Shown here: positions 9,374 through 17,964 of the stretch, one piece after another | How the letters are laid out: each line of letters starts with the position of its first letter | Position numbering within the stretch: the first letter of the stretch is position 1 | Assembly: GCA_031127085.1 (NCBI GenBank) | Contig: JARIEY010000003.1 | Location: 1 to 57,434 of the forward strand | Length of the DNA stretch: 57,434 nucleotides | Direction: 5' to 3' | Source of the DNA: Gemmatimonadota bacterium | GTDB lineage: Bacteria; Gemmatimonadota; Gemmatimonadetes; Gemmatimonadales; Gemmatimonadaceae | The notes under the pieces: model-generated | The model's database searches: none | What the model was told of the DNA's origin: nothing | What the model saw: the letters and a program-made list of their open reading frames with translations, nothing else | Program-made: the position numbers and the translations under genes

Positions 9374-9413
9374 CCAGCCTGCGCTCCACTCCGCTCCCGA
9401 ACCCCACTGCCCA

Positions 9414-10274
9414 ATGCTGCGCATCGCCATTCCCAACAAAGGCCGCCTCAACCTCGACGCCCGGTCACTGCTCGCCGATGCCGGACTCGAGATCCGCTCC
9501 TCGTCTGAGCGCGCGCTGGTCGCCTCGCTGGGAGGCGAGTTCGAGGCGATTTTCGTCCGCGCCCAGGACATCCCGGAGTTCGTGGCCGATGGCGCCGCGG
9601 ACGTGGGCATCACAGGCTGGGACCTGACCGTCGAATCCGGACGCGACCTGGAATCGCGGCTCGATCTGGCCTTCGGCCGGTGCCGCCTGGTGCTCGCGGT
9701 GCGGGATGAATCGCCGGTTCGGTCGGTCGCCGACATCCCGCGCGACGCACGCATCGCCTCGGTCTTTCCTCGACTGACGCGTGACTACCTCGCGCGCGCC
9801 GGCAAGACGGCAGAACTCGTCCCGGTCTCTGGCGCCGTGGAGATCGCCCCGCACCTCGGCATCGCCGATATCATCGTCGACCTCACGTCCACGGGCTCGA
9901 CGCTTCGCGTGAACGGATTGCGCGAGGTGGACACCGTACTCGAATCCACTGCACGTCTCATCGTGGCACGCGGCACCCGCGAGGACGCCCGCACCCAGAC
10001 GCTGGATGAGCTGACGGCGTCGTTGGCCTCGGTACTCGCCGCGCGCGAGCGCCGCTACGTCATGGCCAACGTCCCACGCGCGCGACTCGACGAGGTCAAA
10101 CGCATTCTGCCGGGAATCAGCGGCCCAACGGTCATCGACGTGATGAACGGCGGGTCAATGGTCGCCGTCCACGCGGTCGCGCCCGCGGCCAGCATCTACC
10201 GCACCATCAATCAACTCAAGGCCGTGGGCGGTGAAGGCATTCTGGTGACGCGCATCGAGAGGCTGATGGCATGA
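9414..10274 (+). CDS. hisG: ATP phosphoribosyltransferase, long form
   Basis: First and committed enzyme of histidine synthesis. It joins ATP and PRPP to give phosphoribosyl-ATP. The 286 residues start MLRIAIPNKGRL, the family N-terminus. The C-terminal part, from ERRYVMANVPRARL onward, is the ACT-like regulatory domain of the long form, so HisZ is not needed and feedback inhibition by histidine is expected. The ATG at 9414 is preferred over a TTG at 9366, which would lie in the terminator's T-run. It is the first structural gene after the attenuator. Its stop overlaps the hisD start (ATGA). Confidence 0.96.
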   Translation: MLRIAIPNKGRLNLDARSLLADAGLEIRSSSERALVASLGGEFEAIFVRAQDIPEFVADGAADVGITGWDLTVESGRDLESRLDLAFGRCRLVLAVRDESPVRSVADIPRDARIASVFPRLTRDYLARAGKTAELVPVSGAVEIAPHLGIADIIVDLTSTGSTLRVNGLREVDTVLESTARLIVARGTREDARTQTLDELTASLASVLAARERRYVMANVPRARLDEVKRILPGISGPTVIDVMNGGSMVAVHAVAPAASIYRTINQLKAVGGEGILVTRIERLMA

Positions 10275-11578
10275 CGGGATTCTCCATTGCCGTGCAAGGC
10301 GCCGTTGGCACGCTCGACGAACGGGCACGCCGTGTTCTGTTTGCGCGGACCAGCGCCAGCGACCCGGCCATTCGCGATCGCACCGCACGCATCATCGACA
10401 CCGTACGCGCCGATGGCGACGACGCACTGATCCGCTATGCGGCGGAGTTCGACGGCGTCGCCCTTGAGGCGCTTGAAGTCCCCCGCGCGGTATGGCGCAC
10501 CGCCCTCGACGCAACCGCACCGGAGTTGCAGCGTGTACTGGAACGGGCCGCCGCGAATATCCGCCAGGTGCACGAGGCGTTTCGTCCGTTGGCGCGCGAG
10601 GTCGTGACCGCTGACGGTGTCGTCATCGGACGGCGTCCTGATCCGCTGGGACGTGTTGGCGTCTACGCGCCTGGCGGACGCGCGGCGTACCCGAGCTCGC
10701 TCCTTATGGGCGTGATTCCTGCGCGGGTGGCCGGTGTCGACGAAGTCGTCGTCTGTTCTCCGCCCGGCCCCGATGGACTGCCAAGCGGCGTCCTGATGGC
10801 TGCCGCTGAGTTGGCAGGCGCCGACCGTCTCTTCGCCGTTGGCGGTGCAGGAGCCATCGCGGCGCTGGCGTACGGCACGGCCACGATTCCGCCCGTTGAC
10901 CGCATCGTTGGACCGGGCAACGCCTATGTGGCCGAGGCCAAGGCACAGGTCTCCAGCGTCACCGCCATTGATTCCCCCGCTGGGCCAAGCGAACTGCTCA
11001 TCATTGCCGACGGCTCGGCGTCGCCCGATGTGGTCACGCGCGAGCTTCTGGCGCAGGCCGAGCACGACCCGATGACCGCGGTGGTTCTTGTCTCCACGTC
11101 GTCCCCCTTGCTCGACGCCGTCGCACAGCGACTGGCCGAGTGGACACCGGGCGAGCCGCGCGCCGATGTGATCGCTGCCGCCTTTGCTGCACGCGGCGCG
11201 TTGCTGCTCGCCGATTCGCTGGACGAGGCCATCGCCTTCTCAAATCGCTGGGCGCCCGAGCACCTGCTGATCGCAACCGGCGCTCCAGACACGGTGCTTC
11301 CCCGGGTGCGGAACGCCGGCACGGTCTTCGTCGGCGAAACTGCGGCGGTTGCGTTTGGCGACTATATGAGCGGCGCCAACCACGTCCTCCCGACGGGCGG
11401 CTTGAGCCGAGCCTACTCCGGCCTCTCCACCATCGACTTCTACCGCTGGACCACGTGGCAACGCATCGGGCGCGTGGCGGCGGCAGCGCTGGCGAACGAC
11501 GTGGGCACCTTCGCCGACGCCGAAGGGTTGCCGGCGCACGCCGCCTCGGCACGCCAATGGCGCGCGGGAGCGCGTTGA
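10271..11578 (+). CDS. hisD: Histidinol dehydrogenase
   Basis: Zinc- and NAD-dependent enzyme for the last two steps, histidinol to histidine. The 435 residues include the signature VGPGNAYVAEAKAQV, the segment AGPSELLIIADGSA, the zinc-site region LLAQAEHDP and NHVLPTGGLSRAYSGLS near the C-terminus. The start overlaps the hisG stop by four bases, and the stop shares one base with the hisC ATG, so translational coupling is likely along the operon. Confidence 0.97.
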   Translation: MTGFSIAVQGAVGTLDERARRVLFARTSASDPAIRDRTARIIDTVRADGDDALIRYAAEFDGVALEALEVPRAVWRTALDATAPELQRVLERAAANIRQVHEAFRPLAREVVTADGVVIGRRPDPLGRVGVYAPGGRAAYPSSLLMGVIPARVAGVDEVVVCSPPGPDGLPSGVLMAAAELAGADRLFAVGGAGAIAALAYGTATIPPVDRIVGPGNAYVAEAKAQVSSVTAIDSPAGPSELLIIADGSASPDVVTRELLAQAEHDPMTAVVLVSTSSPLLDAVAQRLAEWTPGEPRADVIAAAFAARGALLLADSLDEAIAFSNRWAPEHLLIATGAPDTVLPRVRNAGTVFVGETAAVAFGDYMSGANHVLPTGGLSRAYSGLSTIDFYRWTTWQRIGRVAAAALANDVGTFADAEGLPAHAASARQWRAGAR

Positions 11579-12630
11579 TGCCACGTCCAATGCTGCGTCC
11601 GTCGTTGCGTGGCGCCCCCGTGTACGCGCCGGCCGCCACCGCGTGCGCTATCGACCTGCGCGACAACATCAACCTCTGGGGCGCACCACCGCACGCGATC
11701 GACGCGCTGCGTACCGTCGATTCGTCGGCGGTGTACGCCTACCCTGCGGTGGCTGCCGGCCAATTGACGGCCGCGTTGGCTCGCGTAACTGGCGTTCGCG
11801 AGGACGAGGTGGCGACCGGATGCGGCTCCGACGATCTCATCGATGCCGTCTTTCGCGCCGTGGCTGAGCCTGGCGAGGTGGTGGCGCATCCGGCTCCGTC
11901 GTTCTCGATGGTGCCCATTTTTGCACAGCTGAATGGCCTTGTTTCCACGCCCGTACCGCTCACGCGGGACGGGGCCGCCGACGCTGACGCCCTGCGCGCC
12001 ACTGGCGCTCGCATCATCTACGTCTGTTCGCCCAACAATCCCACGGGGACGGTCACGCCCACCGAAACGGTCCGACGTCTCCTTCGCGAGACCGATGCCG
12101 TGGTGGTACTCGATGGCGCCTATACGGAGTTCGCACCGGAACTTGATGACCTGCTGGCAGAGGCCCCCTCGCTTGAGCGGCTCCTGGTGCTCGGCACCTT
12201 TTCCAAGGCGTGGGGCCTGGCAGGGCTCCGCGTGGGGTATGCCGTGGGAAGCGCGACGCTGGTGCAGGCCGTGCGTGCCTCGGTTGGCCCGTACGCGGTG
12301 AATGCGCTGGCTGAGCGGGCCGCCGTCGCAGCGCTTGAGCAGGACGCAGACTGGATGCGCGCGTGCGCCGGTCAGGCCATTGAGTGCCGCGCGCGATTTA
12401 CCGACGCACTGCGCACCCTGGGGCTGTCGCCGCTGGACTCGCGTGGCAACTTCGCCTGCGTCCCCGTGTCAGATGCGCGCGCGCTTGCCGCGCGCCTCGC
12501 CGATCGCGGCATTGCCGTGCGGGCATTCACCGCGCTGCCGGTCTACGGTGATGTGGTGCGCATTGGGATGGCACCGTGGCCCGTGATGGAGCGCGTGCTG
12601 CACGCGCTGGGCGAGGTGCTGGCCACGTGA
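11578..12630 (+). CDS. hisC: Histidinol-phosphate aminotransferase
   Basis: PLP-dependent class I/II aminotransferase that converts imidazole acetol phosphate to histidinol phosphate. Lys210 in FSKAWGLAGLR is the PLP Schiff-base lysine. YVCSPNNPTGT is the conserved Asn-Pro-Thr-Gly segment. The 350-residue length is normal. The ATG at 11578 shares an A with the hisD stop (TGATG). A much longer in-frame extension upstream overlaps hisD and is not real. Confidence 0.96.
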   Translation: MPRPMLRPSLRGAPVYAPAATACAIDLRDNINLWGAPPHAIDALRTVDSSAVYAYPAVAAGQLTAALARVTGVREDEVATGCGSDDLIDAVFRAVAEPGEVVAHPAPSFSMVPIFAQLNGLVSTPVPLTRDGAADADALRATGARIIYVCSPNNPTGTVTPTETVRRLLRETDAVVVLDGAYTEFAPELDDLLAEAPSLERLLVLGTFSKAWGLAGLRVGYAVGSATLVQAVRASVGPYAVNALAERAAVAALEQDADWMRACAGQAIECRARFTDALRTLGLSPLDSRGNFACVPVSDARALAARLADRGIAVRAFTALPVYGDVVRIGMAPWPVMERVLHALGEVLAT

Positions 12631-13223
12631 TCACCGTGTTCGATTACGGCGCCGGCAATCTGCACTCGCTGGTAAAAGTGCTGACCGGTACCGGGCGGCG
12701 CGTGGCGCTCGAAACCGACCTGCGGCGCGCGGTGCACACCGAGTTGCTGGTGCTCCCCGGGGTGGGCGCATTCGCGCCGGCGGCGGCGCGTATGGCCGCT
12801 GGGCGCGCGACGGCACGCGATGCCCTCCGCGACGGATTGCCGTGCCTTGGCATCTGCCTCGGCCAACAGTTGCTCTTTGACGGAAGCGATGAGGGACCCG
12901 GCGAAGGCCTTGGCCTGCTCAGCGGGCGCGTCACGCGCCTTCAGGCCACCCGAGTGCCGCACATCGGCTGGAACTCCCTCGACGACGCCACTGACTCGCG
13001 CTTTGGCCCTGCGGCGCTGCACACCGCGTACTATGCGAACTCTTTCGTCTGCCGCCCCGCCGATCCGTCGGTCGTCGTAGCGTGGAGTACGCACGAGAGC
13101 GATCGTTTTGCAGCGGCCGTGCGCACCGCACGGACGTTGGGCGTACAGTTCCACCCGGAGAAGAGTTCGGCTCCGGGTGTCCAGTTCATTCGACAGTTTC
13201 TTGACGACGTGCTTCCGCGCTGA
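12627..13223 (+). CDS. hisH: Imidazole glycerol phosphate synthase, glutaminase subunit
   Basis: Class I glutamine amidotransferase that supplies ammonia to HisF. The triad is visible: Cys77 in GICLGQQ, and His176 and Glu178 in FHPEKS. VLPGVGAF supplies the oxyanion segment. 198 residues, standard. The GTG start overlaps the hisC stop as GTGA, and the N-terminus ITVFDYGAGNLHSL matches the family from that codon. hisF is three genes downstream. Confidence 0.96.
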   Translation: MITVFDYGAGNLHSLVKVLTGTGRRVALETDLRRAVHTELLVLPGVGAFAPAAARMAAGRATARDALRDGLPCLGICLGQQLLFDGSDEGPGEGLGLLSGRVTRLQATRVPHIGWNSLDDATDSRFGPAALHTAYYANSFVCRPADPSVVVAWSTHESDRFAAAVRTARTLGVQFHPEKSSAPGVQFIRQFLDDVLPR

Positions 13224-13230
13224 GACCTCT

Positions 13231-13944
13231 ATGCTCGCCATTCCTGCGATCGATCTTCGAGAAGGCCATGTCGTGCAACTGGTAGGCGGCGCCTACGACC
13301 GCGAGCAGGTGCGCCTGCACGATCCGGTGCGCATCGCCCGCCAGTGGGCGATGGCCGGGTTCTCGCGCCTCCATATCGTGGACCTCGATGCCGCCACAGG
13401 GCGGGGTTCCAATCGCGACCTGGTCACGCAAATCCTCTGGGAGGGCGCGGCTCCCTGTCAGGTGGGGGGCGGCGTGCGCACCGAAGAAGATGTGCGCACG
13501 CTGCTCGACGACGGCGCCGCCTGCGTCGTGCTTGGCACCCGGGCTCTTGAGGATCCCGACTGGCTGGAGCGGGTGGCGTTGGCCAATCCCGGCCGTTGCA
13601 TGCTGGCTGCCGACGTGCGCGAGCGGATGGTGACCACGCGCGGCTGGGCCAAGACCCTGGGGCGCGACGTCCTCTCGGTCGTGGAGGATGTCGCCGCACT
13701 TCCGCTCGCCGGCTTGCTCGTGACCGCGGTGCATCGCGAGGGACGAATGCAGGGCACCGACCTTCCGCTTATGGAAGACGTCGTGGATGCCTCGCCGTTC
13801 CCGGTCTTCGCGTCGGGCGGCATTGGATCGCTCGCCGACTTGCGCGCGCTCGAGGATCGCGGCGTCGCCGCCGCCGTCATCGGTATGGCCATCTACACGG
13901 GCGCCATTGACCCTCGCGTGCTTGCCGAGGAGTTCCCGCAATGA
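13231..13944 (+). CDS. hisA: ProFAR isomerase
   Basis: A (beta/alpha)8 barrel that isomerises phosphoribosylformimino-AICAR phosphate. The 237 residues begin [17 protein letters not shown] with catalytic Asp8; Asp128 in LAADVRE is the second acid. [12 protein letters not shown] is the phosphate-binding half-barrel signature shared with HisF. It starts 7 bp after hisH and its stop overlaps the hisB ATG (ATGA). Confidence 0.96.
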   Translation: MLAIPAIDLREGHVVQLVGGAYDREQVRLHDPVRIARQWAMAGFSRLHIVDLDAATGRGSNRDLVTQILWEGAAPCQVGGGVRTEEDVRTLLDDGAACVVLGTRALEDPDWLERVALANPGRCMLAADVRERMVTTRGWAKTLGRDVLSVVEDVAALPLAGLLVTAVHREGRMQGTDLPLMEDVVDASPFPVFASGGIGSLADLRALEDRGVAAAVIGMAIYTGAIDPRVLAEEFPQ

Positions 13945-14477
13945 TCCGCGTCGACCGCACCACCAGCGAAACGACGATTCGCGTCGAGATGGCGATCGGC
14001 ACGGGACGCGCGGATATTCGCACCGGACTGCCGTTTCTCGACCATATGATGACGGTGCTCGCACGATACGCGGGACTGGACCTCACGGTGGTCGCAACGG
14101 GCGACCTGCGTCATCACCTGATCGAAGATGTGGGCCTCACGGTTGGCGAGGCCCTGCGCCGCGTGCTGCCTGCCACCTGCGCGCGATATGGCGAACGCAC
14201 GGTGCCGATGGACGAAGCACTGGTGCAGGCGGTGCTCGACGCCGGCGGACGCCCGTACTACCGGGGCCCGATTCCAAGCACGCTGTACGATCACTGGATG
14301 CGCTCCTTCTGCGACGCGGCCAAGGTGACGCTGCATGTGCGTGTGCTGCGCGGCCGCGACCGGCATCATATGGTGGAAGCGGCGTTCAAGGCGCTTGGCT
14401 TCGCTTTGCGACAGGCCCTCGTCGACACGGGCGCCGTCTTCAGCACGAAGGGCGCTGTGGCGCTGGAGGAAGGTTGA
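13941..14477 (+). CDS. hisB: Imidazoleglycerol-phosphate dehydratase (compact form)
   Basis: Manganese-dependent dehydratase forming imidazole acetol phosphate. At 178 residues it is somewhat shorter and more divergent than typical (about 195). The metal-binding elements remain: [18 protein letters not shown], a later VTLHVRV and [31 protein letters not shown] matches the family core. It has no fused histidinol-phosphatase domain; that activity is probably supplied by the hisN product two genes downstream. The stop shares a base with the hisF ATG. Confidence 0.92.
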   Translation: MIRVDRTTSETTIRVEMAIGTGRADIRTGLPFLDHMMTVLARYAGLDLTVVATGDLRHHLIEDVGLTVGEALRRVLPATCARYGERTVPMDEALVQAVLDAGGRPYYRGPIPSTLYDHWMRSFCDAAKVTLHVRVLRGRDRHHMVEAAFKALGFALRQALVDTGAVFSTKGAVALEEG

Positions 14478-15238
14478 TGCTGACCCGTCGTCTCATTGCC
14501 TGCCTTGACGTCCGCGCCGGGCGCGTGGTGAAGGGCGTGCAGTTCGTCGGTTTGCGTGACGTCGGTGATCCCGTGGAACTCGCAATGCGCTACGAGGCGG
14601 AGGGGGCCGATGAGATTGTCTATCTCGACATCTCTGCGAGCGCCGAGGAGCGTGCAACCCTGCTGGATTTGGCGCGCCGCACGGCCGAGCACCTGTTCAT
14701 TCCGCTGACCATTGGCGGCGGCATCCGCACGGTCGACGACGTGGCGGCCGCGTTGCGTGCCGGAGCGGACAAGGTGGGACTGAACTCCGCCGCCGTGCGC
14801 CGGCCCGAGGTGCTGAACGAGGGGGCAGACCGCTTCGGGGCGCAGTGCATCGTGGCCAGCATCGACGCCAAATGGGACGACGGCCGCTTTCGGGTCTACA
14901 CCCACGGCGGCCAGACACCGACCGAACTGGAAGCGGTGGCGTGGGCAGCCGAGTGCGCCCAGCGCGGCGCAGGAGAGATTCTGCTCACGAGCATCGACCG
15001 GGACGGCGCGCGCGACGGATATGACCTGGCGCTCACGCGCGCGGTAGCCGATGCCGTGCCCGTGCCGGTGATCGCCAGCGGCGGCGCGGGGTCGGCGGCA
15101 CACGTCTGCGCCGCGCTCACCACCGGCAAGGCGGACGCTGCGCTGGTCGCAGGCATTCTGCACGACAACGTGATGACGGTGGCCGCGCTTAAACAGGCCA
15201 TGCGCGCCGCCGGACTCGCGGTGCGGGAGGCCGCGTGA
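14477..15238 (+). CDS. hisF: Imidazole glycerol phosphate synthase, cyclase subunit
   Basis: Uses ammonia from HisH to close the imidazole ring, releasing IGP and AICAR, which returns to purine synthesis. 253 residues. The catalytic acids are Asp11 ([13 protein letters not shown]) and Asp130 (ASIDAKWD). [10 protein letters not shown] and [10 protein letters not shown] are the phosphate-binding loops. A strong GGAGGAAGG lies before the ATG. The stop overlaps the next gene's GTG. Confidence 0.97.
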   Translation: MLTRRLIACLDVRAGRVVKGVQFVGLRDVGDPVELAMRYEAEGADEIVYLDISASAEERATLLDLARRTAEHLFIPLTIGGGIRTVDDVAAALRAGADKVGLNSAAVRRPEVLNEGADRFGAQCIVASIDAKWDDGRFRVYTHGGQTPTELEAVAWAAECAQRGAGEILLTSIDRDGARDGYDLALTRAVADAVPVPVIASGGAGSAAHVCAALTTGKADAALVAGILHDNVMTVAALKQAMRAAGLAVREAA

Positions 15239-16020
15239 AGATGACCCCCGCGTTGCTGATGGAAGCCGCGCTCGAGGTGGCACGGCTGACGTCATTAGTA
15301 GCACTTCGCTACTATAAACAGGACATCGCGGTCGAACTCAAGGGCGATGGATCGCCAGTGACCCTCGCCGACCGCGCCGCCGAACAGCTGGCACGCGAGT
15401 GGATCCACGCGCGCTTTCCCGCGGACGGCGTGCTGGGCGAGGAGTTCGGCGAGACGCCGGGGGCAAGCGGCCGGCGGTGGGTGCTGGACCCCATCGACGG
15501 CACCAAGAGTTTCGTGCGGGGCGTCCCGCTGTGGGGCACCTGTGTGGCGGTGTGCGAAGGGAATGAGGTGCTGGCCGGCGCCGCGGCCTACCCCGCCGTC
15601 GATGAGTTCATCACCGCCGCGCCGGGCGAAGGGGCGTGGCACAACGGGGCGCGCTGCCGCGTGAGCGACATCGACACGCTCGATGCCGCCACCGTGCTCG
15701 TGACCGATGCGCGCAACTTTCCTTCGCCAGTTCGTCGCGCCGGCTGGGAGGCGTTATCGGAACGCGCCGCCGTGAGCCGCGGCTGGGGAGACTGCTACGG
15801 TTACCTCCTCGTGGCCACGGGGCGGGCTGAGGTGATGGTGGACCCGATTCTCAACCCCTGGGACGCGCCGCCTTTCCTTCCAATTCTCGAGGAAGCAGGT
15901 GGCGTCTTCACGGGGTGGGATGGACGGCGCGATGCCTTTGCCGGCGATGCCATTGCCACCAACGGCGCGCTGGCCAAGGCCGCGCGCACACTGCTCTGGA
16001 GTGCTGATGTCTCTCGCTGA
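15235..16020 (+). CDS. hisN: Histidinol-phosphatase, inositol-monophosphatase family
   Basis: Magnesium-dependent phosphatase. GEEFGE, then [10 protein letters not shown] with Asp85 and Asp88, and [16 protein letters not shown] with Asp210 form the three-part metal site of the IMPase fold. Its place inside the his operon, together with a HisB lacking a phosphatase domain, points to histidinol phosphate as substrate, as for actinobacterial HisN. Start: GTG 15235 overlapping the hisF stop (GTGA), with an ATG two codons later as the alternative. Codons 21-23 are TTA-GTA-GCA, rare here, and form part of an AT-rich dyad. The stop overlaps hisIE by 14 bases. Confidence 0.9.
   Translation: MKMTPALLMEAALEVARLTSLVALRYYKQDIAVELKGDGSPVTLADRAAEQLAREWIHARFPADGVLGEEFGETPGASGRRWVLDPIDGTKSFVRGVPLWGTCVAVCEGNEVLAGAAAYPAVDEFITAAPGEGAWHNGARCRVSDIDTLDAATVLVTDARNFPSPVRRAGWEALSERAAVSRGWGDCYGYLLVATGRAEVMVDPILNPWDAPPFLPILEEAGGVFTGWDGRRDAFAGDAIATNGALAKAARTLLWSADVSR
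15296..15314. repeat. AT-rich dyad, copy 1 (perfect)
   Basis: TAGTAGC-ACTTC-GCTACTA, a perfect 7-bp inverted repeat with a 5-bp spacer inside hisN. It is the best of four copies of the same pattern in the window; the others are at 38417, 40468 and 53277. It shares the 9-mer TTAGTAGCA with two of them. Confidence 0.7.
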
Positions 16021-16612
16021 CCGGCTTGATTTTACGAAGTCTGGCGGACTGGTGACCGTCGTGGCGCAGGATGCGACGACGGGCGCCGTCCTGATGGTCG
16101 CGCACGCCGATCGCGAGGCGATCGAGCTAACGGAGTCCACGGGCGAGATGCATTATCGCTCGCGCACGCGCGGCTTGTGGCGCAAGGGAGCAACCAGCGG
16201 CCACGTGCAGCGGGTCGTCTCACTCGAGGCAGACTGTGACGCCGATGCCGTGCTCGCGCGCGTCACGCCGGCCGGCCCCGCCTGCCATCTGGGAACAGGT
16301 TCGTGCTTCGCCGACACGGCCCCAGCGGCCGATCTGCTGGCGGCCGTCGATGCCACCATCCGCGCGCGCGCGACGGCGATGGCGGACGGCGGTGAACGCA
16401 CCACCTATACGCAGCGATTGCTCGCGGACCGCAATCTGCGACTCAAGAAGATTGGCGAGGAGACGGCAGAACTGGTCACGGCGTGCGCGGACGGCGACGC
16501 CAGCCGCGCGACGGAAGAGGCCGCCGATGTCATCTATCACACACTGGTCGCCCTACGCGCGCTGGGCGTTGGGCTCGATGACGTACGCGCCGCGCTGGCC
16601 GCGCGACGCTAG
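16007..16612 (+). CDS. hisIE: Bifunctional phosphoribosyl-AMP cyclohydrolase / phosphoribosyl-ATP pyrophosphatase
   Basis: Catalyses steps two and three of the pathway. The N-terminal HisI domain shows SRTRGLWRKGATSGH, DCDADAVLARV and the zinc/cysteine part GPACHLGTGSCF. The C-terminal HisE domain begins near residue 125 and shows KKIGEETAELV and EEAADVIYHTLVALRALGV. Together they make 201 residues, normal for the fusion. ATG 16007 lies within the end of hisN. With this gene the operon encodes every step from PRPP to histidine. Its TAG stop shares the palindrome CTAG with the convergent peptidase gene's stop. Confidence 0.95.
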   Translation: MSLADRLDFTKSGGLVTVVAQDATTGAVLMVAHADREAIELTESTGEMHYRSRTRGLWRKGATSGHVQRVVSLEADCDADAVLARVTPAGPACHLGTGSCFADTAPAADLLAAVDATIRARATAMADGGERTTYTQRLLADRNLRLKKIGEETAELVTACADGDASRATEEAADVIYHTLVALRALGVGLDDVRAALAARR

Positions 16613-17964
16613 AACGACTCGGCGAGACGGCGCGAAATGCGCGACGGATCGCCGACGTAGACCCACTGGATGTTGCGCAGGTAGCGCCGCGTGACACGTC
16701 GCACGTCCTCGCCCGTAACGGCGCGCAGGTCGGCCATGAAACGATCCGCAGCCTGCCAATCGCCCGTGTACAACTGCGAGCGCGCCAGGAAGTCGGCCTG
16801 TGCCGTGCTCGTTTCGTTGTTCATGAAGTATTCGGTCAGGAACTGCTGAATGAGCGGCGCCAGCGCGAACGTGGGAATGGTGACGTCCTGCAGCAGGCGG
16901 ATCTGGTCGCGCATGATCTTGAGCGCGGAATCCGGCAGGGTAGTGGTGACGAAGAGCGAGCCGGAAATCAGCGCCTCATCGCGGAAGTTCGCGGCGGCCG
17001 TGTAGGTGAGGTTGTTCTTGGACCGAATCTCACTGAATAGCTGGCCCGAGAGCACGGCCGTCGCGACACGGAGCGCGGCGGCATCCTTCTCGTTGGCACG
17101 CGGCCCGCGGAAGGTACCGCTCACGTAGTTCGTCGGGAGCGTGCGCGGCACGACGGTCAGCGACGACGGACGCGAGGGCAATGTGTCCGGCATCGTCCAC
17201 GCATAGGCGCCCGCCGGCAAGGTGCCCAACGATGTAGCAACCATACGTTCGATCGTGGCGCGCGGGACATCACCGACCACGACCATCAGCAGTCGCGACT
17301 TCACGAGCGAGGCCTGCTTCCATTTCAGCAGCGACTCGCGCGTTATCGCGGTGATTGACGCTTCGGTCCCCGTGGAAGACAGGGCGTATGGATGGTCCCG
17401 GAAGGCCACGCTGTCGGCCACCCGCCCGAGCAGGGCGTCGGGGCTCTCGTTGAGTTGCCGCAGACCGCTTAGTACCTGATTGCGAACGAAGTCAATTTCC
17501 GGCGGGTCGAGCCGAGGGCGCAGCAGGCGGTCGGTGAAGATGTTCCAGACGGAGTCGAGCACGTCTGTTGTGGCGCGAATGCCGAACAGGGTCCAGTCTT
17601 CGCTCGCATCGAGCGCAATGGCGCTCCCCGTGCGCGCCATCGCGCGGCGCAGGACATCCTTCGGATAGCGTTCCGTCCCCTGTTCGCTCACCGCCAAGTA
17701 CATCGGCTCGAGCCCCGCCGTTTCCGGCGTCGCGTTCCGCACGCCGCCCAGCAGGTAGAGATTGATGACGACCAGATTGGCGGCCCCCGAACGGTGAATC
17801 ACACGAATACCGTCCACGGTGTAGCTGGTCGTGGACGTATCGTGACGCACCGAAGGTAGCGATCGCGGTGCAGACGGCAGCGACGGGTTGATGCGCTGCG
17901 CGTTGGCCGGAGCCCAGACGGGGGCAGCCAGCACGGCGGCAAGAATCAATGGGACGACGCGCAT
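16609..17964 (-). CDS. M16 family peptidase homologue, non-catalytic partner
   Basis: 451 residues with an N-terminal signal peptide (MRVVPLILAAVLAAPVWA) and the two-domain M16 clamshell fold, including a late conserved segment FSEIRSKNNLTYTAAANF. The zinc motif HXXEH is absent: the matching stretch reads LEPMYLAVSEQ. It directly follows an active M16 gene, overlapping it as ATGA. Paired active/inactive M16 proteins are well known, so a heterodimeric periplasmic protease is likely. Role probably peptide or protein turnover outside the cytoplasm. Confidence 0.88.
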   Translation of the reverse strand: MRVVPLILAAVLAAPVWAPANAQRINPSLPSAPRSLPSVRHDTSTTSYTVDGIRVIHRSGAANLVVINLYLLGGVRNATPETAGLEPMYLAVSEQGTERYPKDVLRRAMARTGSAIALDASEDWTLFGIRATTDVLDSVWNIFTDRLLRPRLDPPEIDFVRNQVLSGLRQLNESPDALLGRVADSVAFRDHPYALSSTGTEASITAITRESLLKWKQASLVKSRLLMVVVGDVPRATIERMVATSLGTLPAGAYAWTMPDTLPSRPSSLTVVPRTLPTNYVSGTFRGPRANEKDAAALRVATAVLSGQLFSEIRSKNNLTYTAAANFRDEALISGSLFVTTTLPDSALKIMRDQIRLLQDVTIPTFALAPLIQQFLTEYFMNNETSTAQADFLARSQLYTGDWQAADRFMADLRAVTGEDVRRVTRRYLRNIQWVYVGDPSRISRRLAESF

